A stretch of 64,000 nt of DNA from Knufia peltigerae (taxonomy: Eukaryota > Ascomycota > Eurotiomycetes > Chaetothyriales > Trichomeriaceae): the NCBI GenBank assembly GCA_030247855.1, contig JAPDRN010000038.1, positions 1 through 64,000 of the forward strand, in the 5' to 3' direction. The position numbers and the translations under genes were made by a program. Numbering within the stretch: the first letter of the stretch is position 1; every line of letters starts with the position of its first letter. The notes beneath the pieces are model-generated. The model saw only the letters and a program-made list of their open reading frames with translations, ran no database searches and was not told the origin of the DNA. Shown here piece after piece: positions 55,507 through 64,000 of the stretch.

Positions 55507-56910
55507 GAACACCTGCGCCGATCAGTTGAAGAGGGCATCAGTGGCCTGTCGGCGGTACGTACTTATCCCCACGCAGAGTAAACATGATAATGCGTACGGA
55601 ATAGCAGCATACAACTAAACTCCTCCAACTAATTTTTTCAATAAACAGATGTCGCAGGCTTCGTATCAAATGCTCCCACAAAAAGGCGCAGCCGCCATGC
55701 CGGAGCTGTTTAGATGCAGGGACTGCGGAATCGAATGAATGGTTAGTTGAGCGGCCCTGTAGTATTGGGACTGCTCGTGGTGTTCACTTACTCTTACATA
55801 CTCGATCCAGCTCATTCCCTGTTCGTGGAGCCACCGACTACGATAGACAGGTTCGGTCCATGGCCCCGTTCAGCACCCAGCGTCACGGATCGTGAGTGAG
55901 GGCCTCATTGACAGATAGCTTAGGACCGATGACGACGACCCGTCAATGCATCTGGTATCGGGTGAGAACCCACCTAGACTACTGTAATCTCATCAGTGTA
56001 GAGCGAGCAGAACAATCCGAGGCGGTCCAGAAACTCAGAACTTACGCAAAGGTTTGCAGGCTGCCGATCGACACCGCGACTTCTGGACAAATGTCTCCAA
56101 ACGGATTGTTCGTTACTGCTGATGCTAATCGGGACCTGTGTCTATCGTCAGAAGCAGGCACAGAAAACCGCCTAGTTATTAATGAGCTACAGACATCGGC
56201 GGTGGCGCTGGACATTATCCCTCCTCTTCAAGAAGTGCTTGACGGGTGTAGGACTTTCATTTTATCTTATTACCAACTGGGTGCGATAGAACCAAGTCTC
56301 TCAATTGTAAGGGGGCTTGAAGTTGACTCGCTCGCATTAGGGTTCTTTTCAAAAGCGGTCTTCCTCGAGAAGATGTCCCAGCAACCCAAACAGTCGGACC
56401 TTTTTCTTATCAACAGTCTCCTCAGCGTCACCGCTCGGTTCACCCCTTCGCTACGAAATAGGTACGAAGGTGGTCGCAAGGCAACTGAAATCTTCACGGA
56501 GAGAGCTACAGCCTGGAGCCTAAAAGCCCTTCACCAACCAACCGTTGAGCACACCCAGGCTTTTTTTCTGCTGGGATTGGCCGAGTGGGGGAGTAACGAC
56601 AGGAACCTCAGTTGTGTCAGTAGCTATCTTTTTAATACTTGTTGAGTTCCTGGTGGAGCTGACATTATCGACCAGATGCGCATGGGAATAGCCGTCCGAA
56701 GTGAGTGTTAACTATTTTCTGCTCTTTCTTTATCAAGGGCCACTGGCGTCGGCGTTGAAGACTTTTCAAGGTGAGAAACTAATTTTATGTTTCTGATAGT
56801 GGCGAGCATTCTCGGTCTCCATAAAGAACAGACCTACAGCCTCTCCTCCACTGCTGCCGCCACTGAAATTTTAGATTCAGAAGTGGCCCGACGGACGTTC
56901 TGGGTGCCAT
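55507..56910 (+). pseudogene. Zn2Cys6 transcription factor (fourth), interrupted and truncated
   Basis: An exon ending at 55554 (KRASVACRR) splices over a 94-nt GTACGT...ACAG intron to 55649, giving a canonical zinc cluster ACRRCRRLRIKCSHKK, then PCRSC. In the same frame a single TGA at 55893-55895 interrupts the linker. The regulatory domain then resumes (LDGCRTFILSYYQLG, ARFTPSLRNRYEGG, EHTQAFFLLGLAEWG). Introns at 56616-56675 and 56701-56799 lead to MRMGIAVR and ASILGLHKEQTYSL, and homology stops at EVARRTFWV, about 56905. Directly beyond lies the stop codon of the convergent dioxygenase gene (56911-56913). The C-terminal two fifths are missing and no in-frame ATG opens the first exon. It is probably non-functional. 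Confidence 0.72.
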
Positions 56911-59101
56911 CTAGCTCCATAAAAACATACGCTTCACACAGGTGTGCCTCTCAAGGGCGAACTCTGTCATACCCAGGTGGGAGCTCATATGGAACATGAA
57001 GCCTGCGTAGAGAATAATTGTTAAGTGGTTCTTCACAGATCGGACGAGAGTATCAAAGCGAATGTCACGAGACAAAAACTTGAGCTTCTGGAGGACTCAT
57101 CGGCAAACGAGGGCAGGACTTGATACTTACTCAGAGCACCGTCTCCTAGCATGGCTGGTTCCAGGTCTATGAAAGCATTCTTCTTCCAAGCCTCATACGT
57201 TTCTGTCACAAAGCTAGGAGTCAACACCTCTGTACCGGCACGAACTTACGAGGGATCAAGGAAAATAAGAGAAACTCACCTCCGTGGGGAACATAGGCGT
57301 TATCACAAGCCAAGCCTCCGGGTTCAAGAGTCTTAGCACTTCCCCCATACACACCGTAAATCATGCCCATGACTTCGGCAGTCATGGTGCGATGGTAATA
57401 CTGCATCGCCAATCCGTATGTTAGCAATCCATATTTGTTTGCTTGTGAAGACTCCCAAGCATGCAAGGTGTCACCCGGATAGTTCTTACCGGTGGTCTCC
57501 AGCTGTTGAGCGAGTTCACCCATTTCGGTGTAAAAGCACAGAAATCTGTGATGGACACCCCCGGGATCTTGGACTTGGCGGTCAAGATGGTATACGCACT
57601 GGGGTCGAGCTGATCCTTTGAAGACGTCAAGGCCAGAAGGTTTCCGATCTTGTACTTGTAAGGGACATAGCTGCGACTTATTGGTTTCAGGTTGATACAA
57701 CAAAGACGTGCCTGGTGAGGGCAATAGGACGTTACCAAGAACATACTTTCCATGCCAGCCGACCACGTCAAACGGCGTATGTGGCTGCTCGTAGCTGTAT
57801 AACTTGCCCACGACCTTGACAATAACTTTGTGCTTGTCAGTTTGTCAGATTTCTTACTCGGCCCCATTCTTGCACACACCTTCCCATGTCATGGTCTCTA
57901 GATCATAACTGGCAACAGGAGCTTCAAAGTCTTGAGGCAGGGCTAGGCCGTTGGATCCGATAGGCCCTAGATCAGGAAGTTCAAAATGACTCCCAAATAT
58001 TTCTTGAATATCTGCACCTGATCAGCTACCAATTTCCATATAGTAAACAGTTCCAATGCTAATTACACCCTCTAGAAGGTCCGTCTGGCAGAGCTACTTT
58101 GAACCGCAGGCCGGCAGGAATAACGACAAGTTCTCCAGGTATGACCATCAGCCTGTAAGAGGAGATCAAGTCAGGAAAATACTATTATTGTACTCAAAGC
58201 AAAGCCACAGAGCACTTCTCTCACCTTCCCAGCTCGGCCTGGATGTCTAAGCGCCCTTGTTGTGGGACTACCAAATAGTCGCCATCATGATTCACAAAAG
58301 CCTCCTCGTCCATAGACACATTGGCCGCATACTGGTGAACAGCGACACCCTCTTTTTGGGTAGGATCACCATGACCGACAATGGTCTTCATTCCTTGCCA
58401 AAAGTTCGTTGGCTCCATTTCTGAGGGTGTCGCGAGCGGGCCCCATTCTTTGCTGCAAAGAACAAACGAGTTTTTGGGATTCTTGGATGAGAAGACCGCA
58501 GAAATCTTGATTTACCCGTCAGAATAATGTCTCTTACACGCGTTCTGGTCGGCGTATTCGGTCTCTGATCACGTAGCCTGTAACCTACATCATGATTGTA
58601 TTCTAAAGGGTTGATAGGCTTATGAGCGCATGACGGTCGAATTCGATGCATCCACCTACACCCAAACATGGCCATGTCAGCGAAGGAGTCTTGTGCATGC
58701 GACCAGGGAGGTGCGACACAACTTACACATTAAGCATGCTTTCCCGGGATGTGACAAAGCTGGTCCCGTTGAGCTGAACGCGTCAGATCTGCCAATAGTA
58801 GAAACCTTACCGCTTACCTGTTCAATATACAAGTCATAGTTAGCACGCTGAGGGAGGTTTCGGCCGTCATAAGGTATAGTGTCTGGTCTGCCAACACGAT
58901 CGTGCTTGTCAGTATGATCTGACCCAAGACCCATTACAGATCCGAAGACAGTCCTTACACGGCTTCAGACACAAATCCGTTTCCAAATCCAACTTGGTAG
59001 CGGTATGGATCTTCCTGGGCGGGAGCTCGAGTGTATCCTGTCGTTGCTGAAAACGACTCCGCAAGAAGCTGTGACGAGGCTGTCAAAGCTGCGGGCGACA
59101 T
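56911..59101 (-). CDS. Homogentisate 1,2-dioxygenase family protein
   Basis: Ring-cleaving non-heme iron enzyme of tyrosine/phenylacetate catabolism (homogentisate to maleylacetoacetate). Twelve minus-strand exons: 59101-58959, 58887-58818, 58773-58727, 58655-58540, 58447-58225, 58152-58067, 58011-57880, 57825-57747, 57670-57490, 57400-57280, 57229-57131 and 57002-56911. Total is 1389 nt (462 aa, normal family length). Blocks: YQVGFGNGFVSEAVP, LPQRANYDLYIEQLNGTSF, HGDYLVVPQQG-like text, IFGSHFELPDLGPIGSNGLA, PFDVVGWHGNYVPYKY. The iron-ligand region is YYHRTMTAEVMG (His and Glu) and AYVPHGE (His). The splice between the fourth and fifth exons is the least certain (GTGTAA donor, AAAG acceptor). 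The C-terminal tail is short. It may be a paralogue acting on a related dihydroxy-aromatic acid. It is divergent from the FAD monooxygenase. Confidence 0.88.
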
Positions 59102-59814
59102 GGTTCTGGCGGCGTAGCACAGGAAGGGGGATGAAACGAGATGAAAGAGCCAAATTGGTCTGAGCTGAAAATGAACCAGTAAGTAGGAAAGTCAATAGTG
59201 ATTTCACGTACAGAGCGTCATGTAAAACATATCGCATGCTGAACCCAGGCATCATGACTGGGGTACTCAATTCTCTGTACCAGGCTCTCAATTGTGGAAG
59301 CGGGCTAAGTATCGTCCAATCATGTCAACGGGCAAACGGGACGACTAATCGAGAAGATTGTGAATGTTATCCGTCCTGCCTGCCCGCCGGCAAAATAGCT
59401 CTGCCGGTCGATGCAGCTTTATCGTCGAATCGATACTCGAGGACTGAGGGTAGACAGTGCCTCAAGGGTGACTGATAATGTATGACTGATGACATACCTA
59501 GTGTGGATGTTGCATATGCAGCACCGATACCATTATCGAGGGCTGTACGAAGGACCGATACGAAGTACTCTGATTTATCTTTACTGTCAAGGAGCTTTGC
59601 ATGAAGCTACTACTTTCTGGTGGCTCATGGGTGTATACATCATACTTTCGTACATCGCACCTGCTGACCAAGTCCAGAGAAGGAGACAATAATAGCTGGC
59701 CATTCTGTGGTTCAGATCCTATCACATAGGGGCACTGTCAATAACACATAGTTATTGTTGTTTTTGGCATGGACTGATCGATAACTTGTTTGTGCATTGA
59801 ACTTGAAATTTACG
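59102..59814. promoter_or_regulatory. Divergent promoter of dioxygenase and FAD monooxygenase
   Basis: 713 nt between the two ATGs. Includes CGG-rich words near 59395-59405 (TGCCCGCCGGCAAA) that could serve a C6 regulator, but no defined operator can be named. Confidence 0.4.
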
Positions 59815-61406
59815 ATGGTGGCCGTGCGTGAAGCAGCAAAACTCAAGGTTGGGCTTCTCATTTGTTATGTATCATGTGCATCTTCTTTGTCGATGTCAGC
59901 CTGACCAGCATAGATTATCGTCGTCGGCGCCGGCATAGGGGGTCTCGGGGCCGCAATTTCCTTGTTACTCGCAGGGCACCATGTACAGGTCCTCGAAGGT
60001 GCGAAAGAGCTCGGGGAGGTTGGCGCCGGCATTCAGATCCTCCCGAACGGTGCGCGAGTGCTTCGATCTTGGGGCATGGAAGATACCTTACAGATGAACG
60101 CGATGGAGCCTCGCATGTCGAACATGAGGAACTGGAAGGGAGACCTCCTCACATCTTGGGACTATCTTGTTGCAGCGAAAACCTATAGCGCCCCATTCTG
60201 GGACTTCCACCGCGCGGATCTTCATCGCGCCCTGGTGGACCGTGCTCTCGAATTGGGCGGTGATATTGTCTGCAACATGACCGTAGCTGACGTCTTGTGC
60301 GATACACCCTCAGGCCATGCAACGGTCGTGACCAGAGGAGGTAAAACTCACACGGCGGACCTGGTCGTAGGAGCAGACGGTGTGCACAACACCTTGAGGG
60401 CTGTTTTGAGCGGGCGCGACGAACCGCCCACGCCTACGGGAGACCTTACCTACCGCTTACTCCTGGATGCCTCAGTCATGCTATCGGATCCCGAGTTGGC
60501 AGAATTTGTCGACGATCCCCAAGTCAACTCTTGGATAGGGCCGGATGCCCATATTGGTGAGAACCTCATTATTCAATCCCAATCCAAACCCTCATACGTG
60601 CGCACACATCCTCAGCGGAGTCATGCCAATATCACCGACTCGTATCGCTCTCTAGTTAATTATATTCTCCGACAAGGAAGTCTCTTTAACATGGTTCTAT
60701 GTATGCCGGATGACATTCCAGACAAGGTGCGCGTGGCACATGGAAATATTGAGGAGCTTAAGCACTTTTACAAGGACTGGGATCCTCGGTTGGTAGTCTC
60801 CTCTCTATAGTCATAAATCGCTCGAATCTGACCTCTGCTAGTATTGTCAAACTCATCAACATCTCCAAGGCTGCCAACAAGTGGAAGCTATGCATCCGGG
60901 AAGAGCTTGATCACTGGTACCACCCTTCTGGGACCTTAGTGCTGCTTGGGGATGCCGTACACGCTACTCTCCCGTACCTATCTTCGGGAGCTGGCATGAC
61001 GCTGGAAGACGCTGGCGCCCTTGGCGAGTGTCTATCCAGGATCAAGTCCAAATCCGGTGCCGAGATACAACACGCCCTCGCCGTATTCCAGGAGTGTCGC
61101 AAACGGCGCACTGAGCGCACCGTCAAACGCAGTTCGCTACAACAACACCTGCCCCACCTGCCTGACGGCCCAGAGCAGGAGCAGCGTGATGTCTTGTTGA
61201 GAATACCTGGGCCTGTCCGTGGAGAAGCATTTGTCTGGAGGGATCCGGACATCGAGCCTTGGCTACTAGGCAATGATCACGTTAAAGATGTAAGTACTCC
61301 TAGGCGAACTCTCTCAAGGCTTGCCTAGACTTTTGCTCACGTAAGTTTCGTACTCGGTATCTAGGTGTTGGACAACTGGGGCTCAGCTTCTCAAGCTAGA
61401 ATATAA
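59815..61406 (+). CDS. FAD-dependent aromatic monooxygenase (salicylate hydroxylase type)
   Basis: Class A flavoprotein that hydroxylates aromatic acids with NAD(P)H and oxygen. Exons 59815-59847, 59914-60788, 60842-61289 and 61365-61406 give 465 aa. The first two introns use GTTGG donors. The 11-codon first exon (MVAVREAAKLK) joins directly to IIVVGAGIGGLGAAIS, the FAD-binding GxGxxG. Next come ELGEVGAGIQILPNGARVL, the FHRADLHRALVDRA arginine region, the DG motif LVVGADGVHNTLR, and the second FAD motif LVLLGDAVHATLPYLSSGAG near residue 310. Family members act on salicylate, anthranilate, nicotinate or hydroxyphenylacetate-type substrates; which one cannot be read. It is divergent from the ring-cleaving dioxygenase, so the two probably act in sequence. 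Confidence 0.9.
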
Positions 61407-62401
61407 CTTGCCGCATTGGGCACTCTACCAGCCATGTCTCATGACGCTTCAGGGACACTCAAAGGTCAAATGAGTGTGGTAAGAGAGATAGAACGAGAGC
61501 CAGATAGTGTGAAAGGTTTGGAACCACTGGTAATTTCTGATGTCGGAGCCCTGGTTCTTCGATAACATCTAGTCACAATCTACGAGAACGCTTCAACGAT
61601 AATCCTCTGCACTTGTCTCTACCCCTTCAATTCCTTTTTAACATGTAACACATTACTTCGATATTCATCAGTCTCGTAGTGGGCAAATTTACGTCTGTGC
61701 CTGAGTGATCGCGGCAGGTGTTCCCTTTTCGGGCAGACCCAGCCACATACCTCAACATGTTACCCTCGAGTTCTTCGGCCCCCTTGAGCACAGACTCTTG
61801 GTCTAGCACCCGTATGTTCTAGAACATTTGGTCTGCTTTCGGCTTTAGCGCAACTTTGGTTAAATGACATGGATGTTTGCCTAAAGTGATTCCGTTAGAG
61901 ACGAGCCGTGATAGTGAATATCTGTGTTAATGAAAGGCCGAATGACTAATCGAATTCGTAACATTTCATTACTTGTAATATCTAAACTTAGTGGAAGCCG
62001 ACATATCGTAGATCAGTGCGTTCACCTCGTTGGTCGACTGGCCCGTGCGTACAGATTATGCTTTCAATATAATCCACACCGTCTGATGTAGCAATGATCT
62101 AGATCTAGCGCACGACCCTCCGGGGCTCTTCCTCGAGGAAAATCGTGTTAAACGTTAACTCCAGAATATCATCCATCATCAACGTGAAGCGTGACGTTAT
62201 AAAGGTATATAGCTTTGCCCGGCTTCCGGCCTTAATTGACATGCTATTTCTATCTCTAAGTCAACACCGACAAAGCATAAATCCGAGCCTTCAGACCTAC
62301 CCACATACATCCCCATCGTATTACAGTGTCGGTTCGTATTTGAGTTCGCAGTACAGCACAAAGAGAACAGTGTCATAAGATCCGCGCTATATCAACGAAA
62401 A
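61407..62401. other. Intergenic region
   Basis: About 1 kb without a supportable gene. A possible TATA-like GCTATATC lies just upstream of the small secreted protein, near 62386. Confidence 0.45.
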
Positions 62402-62611
62402 ATGCGTCTACAAATCCTCATATCTTCATTGCTCCTACTTATGGGCGTGGACCAAGCGCTCGCTGGGGTTGCGAGGGCACGAGACGAGGGTGACATTGCC
62501 CCAGCACCAGACTGCAAGGCTCTCTGCACTTCGTACTGGAACTGTGTACGTATCGACATGTGGAACGGGGTTGTGTGCAAACCGCCAATTGAACAATGTG
62601 GAAATTGTTAA
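62402..62611 (+). CDS. Small cysteine-rich secreted protein
   Basis: 69 aa from an ATG in AAAA context. The N-terminal signal peptide (LQILISSLLLLMGVDQALA) is followed by a short charged stretch (RARDEGD) that could be a propeptide. A mature region of about 35 residues carries six cysteines at positions 38, 42, 48, 59, 66 and 69. This layout is typical of small secreted fungal proteins (effector-like or antimicrobial-like), but I recognise no family and assign no activity. A GTACGT at 62546 could be a splice donor, which would change the C terminus; the unspliced frame ends properly at TAA. Confidence 0.55.
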   Translation: MRLQILISSLLLLMGVDQALAGVARARDEGDIAPAPDCKALCTSYWNCVRIDMWNGVVCKPPIEQCGNC

Positions 62612-63782
62612 TGCTTGGGTCAACTTCCAGCCGGAATCTAGGTGCGTTATCCATTTCTTTTCCTCGGTATAGACAAGCTAACGAGTGATAAAGCCGCGAA
62701 TTGAAGCCACAAGAAAACAAGAACTAAGTAATGGCGGCACCCACTGCTTATCGGGAGATTTTGCTAGGATAGTTCTGATAACATTGACGAAGCACCCATG
62801 TTGATTCGGCATAAATATATTGTATTCCGAGAAAGTAGCCGCTTGGAGAGAGCCCAGTTAAACATTTTGCCACGTACATACAGAAACGAATGCAAATATT
62901 ACTTTGCCCTCGAAAACCATAGCTCTAAAAAGTAGTTCTACTAATGCATTTTCATTACGCAAGCTTCAAAGATCAAGTCATGAACGGACCTGAGAAGTCA
63001 TCGAAACATTTCACGATGTCTCCGCGAAATTCGGTATCAATTTCGAATGAGAATCAGTCCAGGGGATGACTAGACATCGCCCTGACCATATTGGTTGAAC
63101 CTGCTCAGCTGCCTCGCCCTGTGAAGTCGCGGCATAATCTAGCTGTGACCCGGGTCAAGTACTCCTGCTCTGAGATTTCGGGTCGTGATGGCGCGAGAAA
63201 AAGCTTAAGCCATCATCACCCTGATTGAGATCAAGTCCAGTGTTTGTATGTACTGTACAGTATTTGACATTTATAACGACTGTAACTCTCCAGAATAATC
63301 TCTCGGCCACATTATTCGGGATGTAGAGAGGCAATTCAGAAGGGCATTGAAACCAGCGGAGAAGCTTGATACATACAGAATATCAGAGCAGAAGAGTAAG
63401 GTTGTACAGTCGTGTTCCATGCCCATCCGAGCAGTTGCAAAACTTTCGATCTTGACATACCTATACGAAACACCGTTTTAGGTAGTAGACGGGAATGATC
63501 ATATTGGCCCTCACTGCAGACCTTTCTTCTCTCTTGGTCCGATACTGCTCGCCTATAGTTTCAATTGGTTTCAGCCTGGCTCACGGATCAATTTCTCGGC
63601 TAGATCAATTGATATAGGCGTGTCTTGGCTTAGATCGCTATCAGGCCTCTAAGAAGGCAAGCACGCTGTCATATTTGTTAGTAGATATCTTGGATATGCC
63701 GAGGTTGAGGAATTTTTGCCCAGTCCTCAGTCTCGTTCCACCTACAAACCATGCATACTCTCAGTCCATAAGTTTGCGCTGA
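62612..63782. other. Intergenic region
   Basis: 1.2 kb with only short random frames. Nothing recognised. Confidence 0.5.
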
Positions 63783-63980
63783 ATGCATTCTCACTTCCTA
63801 CAGAACGTCCGAGGTTTCAATAAAATTGGTATCCAGAATTTCTTCGCTATCCCGTATGCAGCTGCACCCTGTGTTTGTGGCACCAATTCCACCGCCGACC
63901 TGAACTATTGTATCTCTCTTAACGTGGTAAGTTTTGGAAGTGTATGTACTGAAGACACGTCGTGTTTTCCCGGGTGTTAG
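63783..63980 (+). CDS. Partial exon at window edge, possible carboxylesterase start or Cys-rich protein
   Basis: A 65-codon frame from an ATG at 63783. The segment NVRGFNKIGIQNFFAIPYAAAP resembles the N-terminal strand of type B carboxylesterases (GxVxGF...FxGIPYAxAP), but the following cysteine-rich text (CVCGTNSTADLNYC) does not fit. GTAAGT at 63928 could be a splice donor, so the frame shown may be partly intronic. The gene, if real, continues beyond the window. Confidence 0.3.
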   Translation: MHSHFLQNVRGFNKIGIQNFFAIPYAAAPCVCGTNSTADLNYCISLNVVSFGSVCTEDTSCFPGC

Positions 63981-64000
63981 GTAGAGAGTAGTATCTGCGC

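Noticed and set aside
57033..58940. Reading the dioxygenase locus as a pseudogene because no long frame exists
   Set aside because: Twelve short exons with GT-AG borders join to a divisible-by-three frame with intact iron ligands.
1..64000. CRISPR arrays, tRNA and rRNA genes
   Set aside because: No regularly spaced repeat-spacer pattern was seen, and CRISPR is not expected in a fungus. No tRNA or rRNA signature was recognised by eye.

Overview
This window is the end of a filamentous-ascomycete chromosome, probably Eurotiales-like (Aspergillus/Penicillium relatives). It opens with perfect CCCTAA repeats. Genes carry short GT-AG introns of about 40-110 nt. There are four Zn2Cys6 regulators, and the telomere-proximal DNA shows RIP-like decay of repeats. 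The lineage is inferred from gene families and intron style, not from an alignment.

Layout. 1-0.9 kb: telomere, degenerate telomere-like C-rich DNA and an 11-bp tandem array. 1.8-6.65 kb (minus): a heavily mutated telomere-linked RecQ helicase whose helicase motifs I, II, V and VI are still readable. 6.9-7.9 kb (plus): remains of a chromodomain Ty3/gypsy element. 9.1-10.9 kb (minus): remains of a Ty1/copia element. 11-14.5 kb: AT-rich decay, then GC-normal DNA with an adenylation-domain fragment. 14.5-18.6 kb: a ferric reductase and a membrane-anchored histidine acid phosphatase. 18.7-22 kb: a second AT-rich island holding a 363-bp element with inverted ends and TA flanks. 22-28.5 kb: an ABCG half-transporter and a divergent pair of intronless genes of bacterial-type families (DUF1275 and YeeE/YedE). 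30.4-34.3 kb: a divergent FTR1/FET3 high-affinity iron-uptake pair with a GATA-type SreA site between them. 35.5-47.5 kb: DAL5-type MFS carrier, adenosine-deaminase-like protein, kynureninase, P450 fragment, cyclase-family hydrolase and a beta-lactamase-like protein that has lost its catalytic motifs. 48-56.9 kb: four Zn2Cys6 regulators, the last one broken. 56.9-61.4 kb: a 12-exon homogentisate-type dioxygenase divergent from a salicylate-hydroxylase-type FAD monooxygenase. 62.4 kb: a small cysteine-rich secreted protein.

How the genes may work together. Ferric reductase, ferroxidase and iron permease form a complete reductive iron-assimilation set. Kynureninase, a cyclase-family hydrolase (the fold of bacterial kynurenine formamidases), an aromatic-ring monooxygenase, a ring-cleaving dioxygenase, an organic-anion carrier and several regulators would make an aromatic or kynurenine catabolic neighbourhood. 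That joint role is inference. Intron structures were worked out by hand from splice signals and frame. For the MFS, kynureninase, cyclase, beta-lactamase-like, three intact regulators, HGD and monooxygenase genes the joined exons give a total length divisible by three.
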